A stretch of DNA of 62,894 nucleotides from Alteromonadaceae bacterium UBA2620. GTDB lineage: Bacteria > Pseudomonadota > Gammaproteobacteria > Enterobacterales > Alteromonadaceae. Within the stretch, counting starts at the first letter, position 1. Each line of letters opens with the position of its first letter. The notes beneath the pieces were generated by a model, which was not told the DNA's origin, did no database searches, and was given only the letters and a program-made list of their open reading frames with translations. The stretch lies in contig DDJQ01000143.1 of the NCBI GenBank assembly GCA_002339125.1, positions 547 through 63,440 of the forward strand, in the 5' to 3' direction. The translations under genes were made by a program, and so were the position numbers. Shown one piece after another: positions 15,897-25,182 of the stretch.

Positions 15897-16786
15897 CTCT
15901 CGGTCGCCGCGAACGCTTTATCAACGCTGTCGAATTTAAATTCAAAGCCTGCATCGAGTAGCTTTTGCGGAATAACCCGTTGACCGGTAAGTAACATATC
16001 TGCTGCTTCACCCATAATTACTTTTAAAGCAAATCCTGGCATAGGCATAAAGGCGGGGCGATTAAGAGCATTAGCAAAAGCGCTGACAAATGCCTTGTTG
16101 GTGACGGGCTGCGGTGCGGTTAAATTAAACGGACCACTGCACTGGGAGTGGTCCATTAAAAAGCATATGCCTTCTACCATATCGTCGAGGTGGATCCAGG
16201 ACATATACTGCTCACCGCTGCCAATGGGGCCGCCAAGACCAAGCTTAAAAGGCAGCCGCATCTTTTCCAGCGCGCCGCCCTCAGCTGCGAGTACCACACC
16301 AGTGCGAAGCAGGCATACCCGGCAGTTTTGCTTAACTGTTTCGGCTATCTGTTCCCAGCGCTGGCAGACTTCATGGGTAAATTCCTGATGAGGTTCTGTA
16401 TTATTTTCAGTTACCGGTTTGTCGCCTTGCCGGCCATAGTAGCCAATTGCGGAGCCCGAAATAAACGTATGCGGCGGGGTGGCTGATGCATTGATTTTGG
16501 TGACCAGCGCGGTAGTAATTTGCCAACGGCTTTGGCAAATCTGATGTTTTTGCTGACTGGTCCAGCGCTTATCTGCAATGGGTTCGCCAGCAAGGTTAAT
16601 AATCACATCATAGTCATCAAAGTTTGCTATGGAGTCCAGGTTTTCTATAACTGTTACTGCAGCAGGCAGTGCAGCACGCGCTTTTGACTCTGAGCGGCTG
16701 AGTACCGTGATGTCATGTTCAGGTGCCAGTCTGGTTATCAGATGCTTGCCGATTAGCCCTGTACCGCCGGTAATAAAAATTTGCAT
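15893..16786 (-). CDS. yfcH: TIGR01777-family epimerase-like protein (YfcH)
   Basis: 297-residue extended short-chain dehydrogenase fold. The Rossmann motif ITGGTGLIGKHL is at the N terminus, INLAGEPIADKRW near 63 is diagnostic for the YfcH group, and SGSAIGYYG near 113 holds the conserved Tyr without a classical YxxxK. The C-terminal QRVIPQKLLDAGFEFKF is the family tail. The biochemical role is unknown; SulA-type names in databases for this family are historical. It converges with the ABC-2-like gene with a 4-base overlap. Confidence 0.9.
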   Translation of the reverse strand: MQIFITGGTGLIGKHLITRLAPEHDITVLSRSESKARAALPAAVTVIENLDSIANFDDYDVIINLAGEPIADKRWTSQQKHQICQSRWQITTALVTKINASATPPHTFISGSAIGYYGRQGDKPVTENNTEPHQEFTHEVCQRWEQIAETVKQNCRVCLLRTGVVLAAEGGALEKMRLPFKLGLGGPIGSGEQYMSWIHLDDMVEGICFLMDHSQCSGPFNLTAPQPVTNKAFVSAFANALNRPAFMPMPGFALKVIMGEAADMLLTGQRVIPQKLLDAGFEFKFDSVDKAFAATES

Positions 16787-16888
16787 ACACGCTCCGTTAC
16801 ACTAATTACACCTGGCCTTTGCTTCCAGGACTACCTAATTCAGGTTAAATCTGGTAGCGTGACATTTTGCCTGCGAAACCAGTATTTT

Positions 16889-17962
16889 ATGTCAACTCTG
16901 TCGCCAACCGCTAAAGCCTTGCTGATTTTTGCCAGCCTGATAGTCATTCTGGCCGGTATTAAAGCCGCCAGTACCATTATGGTGCCGTTCTTTTTGTCCG
17001 GCTTTATTGCTATTGCCTGTGGCCCTTTGATTCTGTGGATGTCGAAATACCGCATCCCACGTTGGCTTTCTATTACTCTGGTTATACTGTTAATTGTGGT
17101 ATTTGGTTTCATGCTGGCGGGGTTAGTGGGGCAATCACTGGCAGAATTCCGCGAAAATATGCCGCAGTACCGCGAGAAGCTCTCCGGCGAATTCACCTGG
17201 GTGGTAAATCAGCTCGCGCGATTTAATATCCACGTGGATAAAGATTTGATTGTGTCATATCTCGATCCGGGGATGGCCATGTCTATGGTGACCAACTTTT
17301 TAAGCGGCATGGGCGGCGTGTTGTCTAATCTGTTTCTGATTTTATTAACCGTTATTTTTATGCTGTTTGAGGCAGAGGGCATTCCCAGACGGTTGCACAT
17401 TGCGCTTTCCGATCCGCAAATGAAAATGCACCACATCGACCGCTTTATTCAGTCGGTTAACAGCTATCTGGCGATTAAAACCGTGGTGAGCCTGGTTACG
17501 GGTCTGCTTGCCGGTACCTGGTTGTATATTCTGGGCGTTGATCATTTTCTGCTTTGGGGCGTGCTGGCTTTCCTGTTTAACTATATTCCCAATATCGGTT
17601 CTATTATTGCTGCGGTGCCTGCAGTATTAATGGCGCTGGTGCAGTACGGTGGTGGAGAAGCCGGGCTGGTGGCGTTAGGTTTCGTAGTCATAAATACCGT
17701 GATGGGTAATGTGGTGGAACCGCGGTTTATGGGCCGTGGCTTAGGACTTTCAACGCTGGTGGTGTTTCTGTCGTTAATTTTCTGGGGTTGGTTATTGGGC
17801 AGTGTAGGCATGCTGCTATCAGTGCCACTCACCATGATTGTGAAGATTGCGCTGGAGTCACGGGAAGAAAGTCGCTGGCTGGCTATTTTACTCTCCAGCG
17901 ATGGTGAAGCGGTACTCGATGAGGCAAATGGTCAGTCTGCTAACGAGGGGACGGCAAAGTAA
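16889..17962 (+). CDS. AI-2E family transporter (UPF0118 permease)
   Basis: 357 residues from the ATG at 16889; an upstream extension to 16781 is open but lacks a membrane-protein-like N terminus and would overlap yfcH. Eight membrane helices are arranged as in the family: two at the N terminus, one near 65-85, a soluble stretch, then a C-terminal block containing LFNYIPNIGSIIAAVPAVLMA and the motif GNVVEPRFMGRGLGLSTLVVFLSLIFWGWLLG. Despite the name, members transport varied substrates, including Na+/H+ exchange and autoinducer export. The 3' end overlaps the convergent kinase gene by 23 bases. Confidence 0.88.
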   Translation: MSTLSPTAKALLIFASLIVILAGIKAASTIMVPFFLSGFIAIACGPLILWMSKYRIPRWLSITLVILLIVVFGFMLAGLVGQSLAEFRENMPQYREKLSGEFTWVVNQLARFNIHVDKDLIVSYLDPGMAMSMVTNFLSGMGGVLSNLFLILLTVIFMLFEAEGIPRRLHIALSDPQMKMHHIDRFIQSVNSYLAIKTVVSLVTGLLAGTWLYILGVDHFLLWGVLAFLFNYIPNIGSIIAAVPAVLMALVQYGGGEAGLVALGFVVINTVMGNVVEPRFMGRGLGLSTLVVFLSLIFWGWLLGSVGMLLSVPLTMIVKIALESREESRWLAILLSSDGEAVLDEANGQSANEGTAK

Positions 17963-19265
17963 TCTTAACGCTGGCACCGCCGAGCGTAGCGCGGTTAATG
18001 GTCAGCTTGCCCTCGTAGGCGGTCAGTAAGTCGGTCACCACGGCCATCCCTATGCCCTGGCCATCGGTGTAGGCATCGAGTCGTTGCCCGCGGTTTAGCA
18101 GTCGCTCGACTTGCTCTGCGGGGATCCCTGGGCCGTCATCATCGATGTGGAGTTCTGTCTGACGGGACAGTTGCCTGACAGAAACCACCACCTCACTGCG
18201 AGCAGCCTTACAGGCGTTATCCATCAGATTACCGAGAATTTCCATTAAATCGGTTTTATCACCAAAAAACAGTCCCTCATCGCCGCTGGCGCTGAGCGTT
18301 AAGTTTTTGTCGCGATAGACCTTGTTCAGTGCGGCGATTAATTGCTGTACCACCGGCATTACCGGTTCGCCCTGGCTCCAGGCAGATGCGCCGGCAGACG
18401 CACGTTTTAACTGGCGCTTAATTAATGTGTCAATTTGCTGCAACGGTTCTTTAGCAGAGTCGGGCAGGGCCGCTGTACCAAGTGCTACCGCCAGGGGCGT
18501 TTTCAGGCTGTGGGCCAAATCTCCCAGACTGTTCTTATAACGCTCCCGTTGTTCAGCTTCGCCGGCCAGTAACTGGTTAATGCTCTGCTTGAGCGGGGTA
18601 AACTCCGGTGGATAATCTTCGGTTAGTTGGGTCTGATTGCCGCCACTGGCTTGTTGTATTTCACCAATAAGTAAGCGTACCGGCTTGAGTAAGGTATTCA
18701 TGCCAATTATTAGTACCACAAGCAGGCCAGCGCCCAGCGCGCCAAGGTATTGCCAGACCGAGCGCAGAAAGGCATCGCGTTCGTGCAGAAAATCGCGTCG
18801 GTCGTTAAATACATAAAAGCTGACCGGGATGTACTGGTCGCCATTATCGAACTCGGCGGTAAAGGCGTAGGCAAAATACTCACTGCCAGAGTCGTCCAGG
18901 GCATACTGAGGAACAAATACCTCGTCACCGATAGCCGGTGTTGTCATCAGTGAGTCAAAAACGGTGTAAACGCTGGAAGCGGATTGCCACACCAATTGAT
19001 TATTAACGCTAATAGCACCTACATATCCAGAGTCGGGCAGGTTCAACTGCTCATCATAGAGCATTTGTGGCATCAGGCTCTCACCGTCCTCAAACTCAAA
19101 TACCGAAATCATCGCCAGGTTCATCAGCTTCAGTTCGTTATATTTGGCCTGCAACAAACTGGAGGTATACGCTTTGGAAAGCGTTAAAACGGTAACGGGT
19201 ATAAAAATGCCCAGGGCAAGTATGGCAATAAGCAAACTGCGCAGCCGCAGCGACAAATTGGGCAT
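17940..19265 (-). CDS. Sensor histidine kinase (PhoQ-like)
   Basis: 441 residues. Two membrane helices (about 10-30 and 170-190) bracket a periplasmic sensor domain, followed by a HAMP-like linker, a dimerisation domain with the phospho-acceptor His in LGDLAHSLKTPLAV, and a catalytic domain with N box NLMDNACKAA, G1 DDDGPGIP and G2 GQGIGMAVV. Domain lengths and the HSLKTPLAV box are like those of PhoQ. It lies 3 bases after the response regulator, which is its obvious partner. The signal might be divalent cations or membrane stress by analogy only. Confidence 0.9.
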   Translation of the reverse strand: MPNLSLRLRSLLIAILALGIFIPVTVLTLSKAYTSSLLQAKYNELKLMNLAMISVFEFEDGESLMPQMLYDEQLNLPDSGYVGAISVNNQLVWQSASSVYTVFDSLMTTPAIGDEVFVPQYALDDSGSEYFAYAFTAEFDNGDQYIPVSFYVFNDRRDFLHERDAFLRSVWQYLGALGAGLLVVLIIGMNTLLKPVRLLIGEIQQASGGNQTQLTEDYPPEFTPLKQSINQLLAGEAEQRERYKNSLGDLAHSLKTPLAVALGTAALPDSAKEPLQQIDTLIKRQLKRASAGASAWSQGEPVMPVVQQLIAALNKVYRDKNLTLSASGDEGLFFGDKTDLMEILGNLMDNACKAARSEVVVSVRQLSRQTELHIDDDGPGIPAEQVERLLNRGQRLDAYTDGQGIGMAVVTDLLTAYEGKLTINRATLGGASVKITLPSPR

Positions 19266-19268
19266 CGG

Positions 19269-19964
19269 TTAGCTGCCGCTGGTATCCTGAGCCAGTTCAC
19301 GACTGATTCGGTAGCCTCTGCCTCTGAGCGTTTCGATAGGCTTGAGTGTGCCTTCGGGGTCGAGCTTGCGACGTAAGCGACCGACGAAGACTTCAATCAC
19401 ATTACTGTCGAGATCGAAGTCCTGATCGTAAATATGCTCGGTGAGTTCGGTTTTGGATATCACCTTTTGTGGATGGAGCATAAGGTACTCCATCACTTTG
19501 TATTCATAGGCTGTGAGGTCCAAAGCGCGGGCATTTACGCGGATCTCTTTGGCCTGCATATCCAGTACCACCGGGCCGAACTCTATGGTTGAGCTGGCCT
19601 GGCCGGAAGCTCTGCGAATGAGGGCCTTGACCCGGGCGAGTAATTCTTCGTTATGGAAGGGTTTGGTCAGGTAATCGTCGGCGCCGGCATCCAGGCCTTC
19701 AACCTTTTCCTGCCAGCGGTCGCGGGCAGTAAGGATCAGCACCGGGGTGCTGACATCGCTGCTGCGAGCCTGACGAATAACGTCGAATCCGTCGAGTTTA
19801 GGCAGACCAATATCAATAACTGCCAGGTCGTAATTGACTTCTTTTAGCTGGAATAGCGCTTTTTCACCATCATCGGCTAAATCGATGCTAAATCCTTGTT
19901 GTTGGAACAAACTATCTAACTGCATCAGCAGACGGCTATCGTCTTCTGCGACTAATATTCTCAC
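19269..19964 (-). CDS. OmpR-family response regulator (PhoP/QseB-like)
   Basis: 231 residues from a GTG start that shares a base with the stop of the upstream PepSY-like gene (TAGTG). Receiver domain: acidic pocket EDD near residue 7, phospho-acceptor Asp in VIDIGLPKLDG near 51, Thr in LILTARD and Lys in LTKPF. The C-terminal winged helix contains LTAYEYKVMEYLML and VFVGRLRRKLDPEG...IETLRGRGYRI. It should bind DNA upstream of membrane or envelope genes when phosphorylated by the downstream kinase. Confidence 0.93.
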   Translation of the reverse strand: MRILVAEDDSRLLMQLDSLFQQQGFSIDLADDGEKALFQLKEVNYDLAVIDIGLPKLDGFDVIRQARSSDVSTPVLILTARDRWQEKVEGLDAGADDYLTKPFHNEELLARVKALIRRASGQASSTIEFGPVVLDMQAKEIRVNARALDLTAYEYKVMEYLMLHPQKVISKTELTEHIYDQDFDLDSNVIEVFVGRLRRKLDPEGTLKPIETLRGRGYRISRELAQDTSGS

Positions 19965-20239
19965 TAATTATCATCCTTGCGCTTGCTGGGTTTAACTTTA
20001 CCTGACCGTTTGTCCACATCGAGAGAGACAACGCGGCCTGATTTTTTAAGCATTTTTACCCGGTAGGAGCTCTTTTTAGGGTCGACTTTCAATACCCGGC
20101 CCTCAACATGACGTTTGGCCTGTTGTGCCGCCTGAGTTGAATTTTTCACGGGTTTTTCATTGTCTTGCCGGGCCATTGCGCCAGGAGCACAGAGGGTCAG
20201 CATCACAAGCAATACACCGGTAACAACGCTTTTGAACAT
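19964..20239 (-). CDS. Small exported PepSY-like protein
   Basis: 91 residues from the ATG at 20239, which has GGAG upstream; the frame is open further back but those residues lack a signal peptide. The N terminus MFKSVVTGVLLVMLTLCAPGAMA is a Sec signal. The mature part is very basic and has the PepSY-like pattern of Gly-Arg-Val-Leu-Lys-Val-Asp then a second beta strand ending VDKRSGKV. It leads the operon with the response regulator and kinase, like PepSY proteins that sit before PhoPQ-type systems and may modulate the sensor in the periplasm. Confidence 0.75.
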   Translation of the reverse strand: MFKSVVTGVLLVMLTLCAPGAMARQDNEKPVKNSTQAAQQAKRHVEGRVLKVDPKKSSYRVKMLKKSGRVVSLDVDKRSGKVKPSKRKDDN

Positions 20240-20398
20240 GTCACTCCACTCGTTGGGTACTACCCAATCACTAGTTATTATCAGCAGGATAACCCGGTCA
20301 GGCTGAATATTGTCTGAATTGTGCTGCGGCTCATCCAGAGCGCCAGGGCACAACTTAAAGTCGGGTTAGTGTAATTATAGTACCACCGGGGGAGAAGA

Positions 20399-20424
20399 GC
20401 GCAAAGCCTGTGCTTGCTTTGCGC
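20399..20424 (-). terminator. Stem-loop downstream of the trp operon
   Basis: GCGCAAAGC (20399-20407) pairs with GCTTTGCGC (20416-20424), a 9-bp stem with an 8-base loop, 15 bases after the yciI stop. There is no clear T run, so it may act as a Rho-assisted or processing-protective end of the trp-yciI transcript. Confidence 0.5.
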
Positions 20425-20438
20425 AACAGAGGGGAGAA

Positions 20439-20738
20439 TTAAGGTAACACTTTCTTGTAGGGTTTAACGATAACGTCCTGATAAACCCCAGCATCGATAT
20501 ACGGGTCGGCATCCGCCCAGGCCTGAGCATCTTCCAGGCTGGCAAACTCGGCAACTACCAGTGAGCCGGTGAAGCCGGCGCTGCCGGGATCTTCGCTGTC
20601 GATGGCCGGGAAAGGACCGGCGATCAGCAGACGGCCGTTATCTTTTAATTCATTCAGGCGAGCCAGATGCGCCGGGCGAGCGGCTAAGCGCTCGGCCAGG
20701 GTATCCGGTTTGTCGGTGGCACAAATCATATAATACAT
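20439..20738 (-). CDS. yciI: YciI family protein
   Basis: 99 residues matching YciI: MYYMICATDKPDTLAERLAAR, HLARLNELKDNGRLLIAGPFP with the conserved His and Asp, then ASLEDAQAWADADPYIDAGV and the terminal KPYKKVLP. The family has a ferredoxin-like fold with a conserved His-Asp pair and no proven reaction. It starts 3 bases after trpA, so it is the last gene of the trp transcript, an arrangement also found around trp genes in E. coli and relatives. Confidence 0.9.
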   Translation of the reverse strand: MYYMICATDKPDTLAERLAARPAHLARLNELKDNGRLLIAGPFPAIDSEDPGSAGFTGSLVVAEFASLEDAQAWADADPYIDAGVYQDVIVKPYKKVLP

Positions 20739-20741
20739 GGC

Positions 20742-21548
20742 TTACTTCCCTGTAGCGGCTTTCATTTCTGTCACAAACTCACCGAGTGCAGTCAGCATAG
20801 CTGGCACATCATCGAGATTTTGCGCAATAATGTTAACGGTTGCGGAGCCTGAAATTGCCCCGGCCGCACCGCTTTCAATAGCGTGTTTGACCTGTTCAGG
20901 GTTTGATATCCCAAAACCGAGCAGAGGCGGCGCAGCATTTACGTTGGTGAGACGTTCTATTAATGATGCAGCTGGCATTGTGGCAGCGGTTTCTGCCCCG
21001 GTAACGCCAGCGCGGCCCAGCAAATAGGTATAGCCAGCTGATAAATCACCAATCGCTTTAAAGGTGGCGTCGGTGGCGTTTGGCGGCGCGATAAGAATTT
21101 GCTTGATGCCGTTGGCATTAGCCGTATCGATAAAGCGCTTGGCTTCACGAATAGGCACGTCAGCAATCAGAATCGAGTCCACACCGGCATCGGCGGCTTG
21201 CGCATAAAAGCCTTCCACGCCTTTGGCCAGTACCAGGTTACTGTAGAGCAATAAACCAATGGGTACATCCGGGTACTTAGCCCGAATGCGCTTGAGTAAT
21301 TCAAAACACGCGGTGGGCGTAACGCCGCTTTCCAGCGCTCGGATACTGGCCTTCTGAATAGTCGGGCCGTCGGCTACCGGATCAGAAAACGGGATCCCCA
21401 GCTCTAACGCATCGGCGCCGCTTTCAATCAACTGGGTGATGATTTTCTCAGAGATTTCCAGGTCCGGATCGCCGACCATCACAAATGGCACAAACGCCCC
21501 GGCGTTTTGCTCGTTTAAACGGCCAAACATGGCTGCATATCTATCCAT
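20742..21548 (-). CDS. trpA: Tryptophan synthase alpha subunit
   Basis: Cleaves indole-3-glycerol phosphate to indole and glyceraldehyde 3-phosphate. 268 residues, full length. The catalytic Glu is in ALELGIPFSDPVADGPTIQKA (about residue 48) and the catalytic Asp in the same segment. The phosphate loop GISNPEQVKHAIESGAAGAISGSA is intact. It overlaps the end of trpB by 8 bases, ensuring equal translation of the two subunits, which work as an alpha2-beta2 complex with indole channelled between them. Confidence 0.97.
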   Translation of the reverse strand: MDRYAAMFGRLNEQNAGAFVPFVMVGDPDLEISEKIITQLIESGADALELGIPFSDPVADGPTIQKASIRALESGVTPTACFELLKRIRAKYPDVPIGLLLYSNLVLAKGVEGFYAQAADAGVDSILIADVPIREAKRFIDTANANGIKQILIAPPNATDATFKAIGDLSAGYTYLLGRAGVTGAETAATMPAASLIERLTNVNAAPPLLGFGISNPEQVKHAIESGAAGAISGSATVNIIAQNLDDVPAMLTALGEFVTEMKAATGK

Positions 21549-22728
21549 TGACCTGATCTCCTAAAATACTGATTACGTGACCCAGGTCTTTATCGCCCCG
21601 GCCAGACAGGTTCACCACAATGACGGTTTCTTCTTCGGCTTCATCAGCCATGTTTAAGGCATAGGCCAGCGCGTGCGAGGACTCAAGGGCCGGGATAATA
21701 CCTTCTTTACGAGCCAGTAACTGGAACGCATTGAGCGCTTCCTCGTCGGTGACCGACACATATTCAGCGCGGCCGATATCAGAAAGGTACGCATGCTGTG
21801 GGCCAACGGCCGGATAATCCAGACCGGCTGATACCGAGTAACTTTCTTCAATCTGGCCATCCGGGTTTTGCATAATATAGGTATAGGCACCGTGCAGTAT
21901 ACCTTTAGTGCCTTTACCAATGGCGGCACCGTGATCTTTGGTATGCACGCCTTTACCGGCCGGCTCTACACCGACTAAGCGAACAGATGGTTCATCGATA
22001 AAGTCAGCAAACATGCCAATAGCATTGGAGCCGCCGCCTACACAAGCTACTACGGCGTCTGGCAGACGACCTTCTTTCTCGAGGATCTGCGCACGGGTTT
22101 CTTCACCAATCATACGGTGATATTCGCGTACGATGGTTGGGAACGGGTGAGGGCCCGCAGCCGTGCCGAGCAGGTAATGGGCTTTGTCGTAATTGGCAGA
22201 CCAGTCACGCAGCGCTTCGTTTACCGCGTCTTTTAAGGTGCCTGAACCAGAATCCACCGGGATAACCTCAGCACCCATTAACCGCATTCTGAATACGTTA
22301 GGCGACTGTCGCTCAACGTCTTTAGCACCCATGTAAATACGCGCTTTCAGGCCCAGTAATGCACACGCCAGCGCAGTTGCCACGCCGTGCTGTCCAGCAC
22401 CGGTTTCGGCGATAACTTCGGTTTTACCCATACGTTTGGTGAGTAGCGCCTGACCCAATACCTGATTGGTTTTATGCGCGCCGCCGTGAAGTAAATCTTC
22501 ACGCTTTAAATACAGTTTAACGTTAGGGTTAGACACCAGATTACGGGTCAGGAACATGGACGTTGGACGTCCCGCGTAATCTTTTAAAAGTGACATAAAC
22601 TCAGCATTAAATTCCGGATCGTCTTTCGCATCCAGGAACGCTTGTTCAAGCTGATCCAGCGCTGGGATAAGCAGCTCAGGCACATACATGCCGCCGTATT
22701 CCCCAAATTTTGTATCTAATTGATTCAT
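21541..22728 (-). CDS. trpB: Tryptophan synthase beta subunit
   Basis: PLP enzyme joining indole and serine. 395 residues, normal length. The PLP Lys is in REDLLHGGAHKTNQ, the phosphate cup in CVGGGSNAIGMF, and the catalytic Glu in ETGAGQHG. The extended N-terminal FGEYGGMYVPELL is the communication segment that meets the alpha subunit. It follows trpC by a 28-base spacer and overlaps trpA by 8 bases. Confidence 0.97.
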   Translation of the reverse strand: MNQLDTKFGEYGGMYVPELLIPALDQLEQAFLDAKDDPEFNAEFMSLLKDYAGRPTSMFLTRNLVSNPNVKLYLKREDLLHGGAHKTNQVLGQALLTKRMGKTEVIAETGAGQHGVATALACALLGLKARIYMGAKDVERQSPNVFRMRLMGAEVIPVDSGSGTLKDAVNEALRDWSANYDKAHYLLGTAAGPHPFPTIVREYHRMIGEETRAQILEKEGRLPDAVVACVGGGSNAIGMFADFIDEPSVRLVGVEPAGKGVHTKDHGAAIGKGTKGILHGAYTYIMQNPDGQIEESYSVSAGLDYPAVGPQHAYLSDIGRAEYVSVTDEEALNAFQLLARKEGIIPALESSHALAYALNMADEAEEETVIVVNLSGRGDKDLGHVISILGDQVNG

Positions 22729-22756
22729 GAAATGTCCTGTTGAATATATCGGCCGC

Positions 22757-24154
22757 TTAATACTGGCGACAAATAGTAAAGAGTTCGCTGACCTGCTGTG
22801 CAGATTTGTTGCCCGGGCTGTCTTCTACCCCCGAGTTTACATCAACAATGGCAACGCCGGTTGCCTGGGCAGCAGCAATATTCTGTGGATTGATACCACC
22901 TGCTATAACGAGTTTTTCGAGTTCGAGCTCGTTGTGGATCACTGACCAGTCAAATTGCTGGCCGGTACCACCGGTTTGTTTGCCAACCTGACAATCCAGC
23001 AGCACTTTATCCAGTGTTTCGTCATCCAGCAACGCATGAGTCAGGTAAGGTAACTCACCGGCAACGCCAATGGCCTGCCAGATTTCGCAGCCCTCGGGTA
23101 GGTTTGCCCGTAAATGCTGGCGGTACATGGTGTCTTCATCACCATGCAGCTGCACGGCTTTGAGGCCAAGCTCGTTAGCGATTTCAAGTACCATCTCAAG
23201 GGGCTGATTAACAAACACGCCAACGTAGTTGCCAGGAGTGGCAGCGACGATATCACGTGCCTGATCAGGCGACACGCAGCGTTTGGAGTGAGCAGCAAAA
23301 ATTAATCCACAATAACTGGCACCACTTTCGAAGGCATGACGTACCTGTTCCGGTTGGGTCATGCCGCATACTTTAACCGTACCGTAAACCAGTTGTTTGA
23401 CGGCCTGTGGCAGGTCCTGCTGTGCCATTAAGGCGCTGCCTACCAGGAAACCCTGACACAGCGGCGCCAGGCGCAGCACGTCCTGATGGGTATAAATGCC
23501 GGACTCGCTGATCACCACATGTTCATGGGTTGCATCCTTTAGCATCGGGACCAGTTTTTCAGTGGTCGCCAAATCAGTAGACAGGTCGCGCAGGTCGCGG
23601 TTGTTAATACCAATAATTTTGGCTTTTAACGCAATCGCACGATGCATCTCTTCTTCGTTGCTGACCTCGGTCAGGATATCCAGACCCAGTGAATCGGCCA
23701 CGGCTGCAAGCTGTTGGTAGGTTTCATCATCAAGTACCGACAGCATTAATAATATGGCATCGGCATTGTAATAACGGGCCAGGTACACCTGATACTCACA
23801 AACAAAGAAATCTTTGTTGAGTACCGGCTGGCTCACGCGTTCGGTCACATAGGCTAAGTATTCAAACTTACCCTGAAAGTATTTCTCGTCTGTCAGAACA
23901 GAAATGCCTGCCGCAAAGGGAGTATAAGCCGCGAGGATTTCATCCAGATCGAACTTTTCACGGATCAACCCTTTTGAAGGGGAGGCTTTTTTACACTCTA
24001 AAATATACCCGGCATTCGGGGCATTCAGGGCATCAAACAGACTCTTGGTTGATGGCGTTAACCCCTGCTTTATTTGCTCAAGAGGCGTCTCGGCCATGCG
24101 TGCTTCAATTTCGACACGTTTGTCTTCAACTATTTTCTCGAGGACGTTGCTCAT
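22757..24154 (-). CDS. trpCF: Bifunctional indole-3-glycerol-phosphate synthase / phosphoribosylanthranilate isomerase
   Basis: 465 residues carrying two TIM barrels in one chain. Residues 1 to about 255 form TrpC, with ILECKKASPSKGLI holding the catalytic Lys pair, NKDFFVCEYQ, and SESGIYTHQDV. Residues about 260-465 form TrpF, with VKVCGMTQPEQVRHA (catalytic Cys), and LDCQVGKQTGGTGQQFDW (catalytic Asp), then IAGGINPQN. The fusion is the enterobacterial/gammaproteobacterial form. The start overlaps the trpD stop (ATGA). Confidence 0.96.
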   Translation of the reverse strand: MSNVLEKIVEDKRVEIEARMAETPLEQIKQGLTPSTKSLFDALNAPNAGYILECKKASPSKGLIREKFDLDEILAAYTPFAAGISVLTDEKYFQGKFEYLAYVTERVSQPVLNKDFFVCEYQVYLARYYNADAILLMLSVLDDETYQQLAAVADSLGLDILTEVSNEEEMHRAIALKAKIIGINNRDLRDLSTDLATTEKLVPMLKDATHEHVVISESGIYTHQDVLRLAPLCQGFLVGSALMAQQDLPQAVKQLVYGTVKVCGMTQPEQVRHAFESGASYCGLIFAAHSKRCVSPDQARDIVAATPGNYVGVFVNQPLEMVLEIANELGLKAVQLHGDEDTMYRQHLRANLPEGCEIWQAIGVAGELPYLTHALLDDETLDKVLLDCQVGKQTGGTGQQFDWSVIHNELELEKLVIAGGINPQNIAAAQATGVAIVDVNSGVEDSPGNKSAQQVSELFTICRQY

Positions 24155-25179
24155 GCATTTTCTTCCAGTTGGCTGTGTTCAGCGACTTGTCTGACTAAAT
24201 TGATTGGTTCGGCGTTCGCCATAGCTTTGAGCGCCTGGTCTGCGCCATCTTTAAAGGTATTGGCGTGTCCACTGATTTTTAGCAGTGCGCCGGCATTCAT
24301 TGCGATAGCTTCACGGTGGGCCTGTTCGCCTTCGCCGCGTAACGCGGCTTCAATCAACTGGCGGTTTTCAACCGGCTCACCGCCGGCAATAGCGCTGATA
24401 GGCGCATGGTTCAGGCCAAAGTCGGCAGCGGTAACCGTATAGTGGGTCGTGCTGCCATGATCAATTTCTACTACCTGAGTGGGGCCGTGTAATGATAGCT
24501 CATCCAGTCCGTCACCGTGGACAATTAACGCTTTGCGTTGTCCCATCAGTGTCAGGGTTTGCGCGTAGATATCCAGTAGCTCCGGAGTATATACGCCATA
24601 TACGCCAAACGTCGGCCCGGCCGGGTTGGCCAGCGGACCAAGGATGTTAAATAATGTGCGGGTTTTCATCTCAGCACGCACCGGCGCCGCAAAGCGCATA
24701 CCGGCGTGATAAACCGGCGCAAACAGGAAGCAGAAATTCACCTCATCCAGGCACTTGCGTGCCACTTCGGGAGTAATATCAAGCTTGATGCCGCATTCAC
24801 GGAAGAAGTCAGCCGAGCCGGACTTGCTCGATACGCTGCGGTTACCGTGTTTGGCGACCTTAACACCACAACTGGCGGCTACCAGCGCCGCGGCGCTGGA
24901 AATATTGATAGTGTGATGGCCATCACCACCGGTTCCAACAATATCACCAAATTCGTAATCCGGGGTTGGAAAAGGGCGTGCATTAGACACCATGGCACTG
25001 GCTGCCCCGGCAATTTCATTGGGGGACTCGCCGTTAATTTTAAGTGCGGTCAGTAAGGTGGCGAGCTTTACTTCGGAAAGCTCACCGTGCATCACCTGAT
25101 TAAATACCGAAAACGACTCGGCCTGGGTCAGGTTTTGACCGTCGAAGAGTTTTTCAATTACCTTGCTGTAGTCAGCCAT
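24151..25179 (-). CDS. trpD: Anthranilate phosphoribosyltransferase
   Basis: 342 residues, with the PRPP-binding GTGGDGHHTINIS near 81, the KHGNRSVSSKSGSADFFRE anthranilate/phosphate loop, and RTLFNILGPLANPA. It is a stand-alone TrpD without the amidotransferase domain fused in front, unlike E. coli where TrpG and TrpD are one chain. It follows trpG by 3 bases and overlaps trpC by ATGA. Confidence 0.96.
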   Translation of the reverse strand: MADYSKVIEKLFDGQNLTQAESFSVFNQVMHGELSEVKLATLLTALKINGESPNEIAGAASAMVSNARPFPTPDYEFGDIVGTGGDGHHTINISSAAALVAASCGVKVAKHGNRSVSSKSGSADFFRECGIKLDITPEVARKCLDEVNFCFLFAPVYHAGMRFAAPVRAEMKTRTLFNILGPLANPAGPTFGVYGVYTPELLDIYAQTLTLMGQRKALIVHGDGLDELSLHGPTQVVEIDHGSTTHYTVTAADFGLNHAPISAIAGGEPVENRQLIEAALRGEGEQAHREAIAMNAGALLKISGHANTFKDGADQALKAMANAEPINLVRQVAEHSQLEENA

Positions 25180-25182
25180 GAG

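Noticed and set aside
17940..17962. 23-base convergent overlap of the AI-2E permease and kinase genes as a regulatory feature
   Set aside because: Convergent end overlaps of this size are common in compact genomes and both products keep normal C termini.
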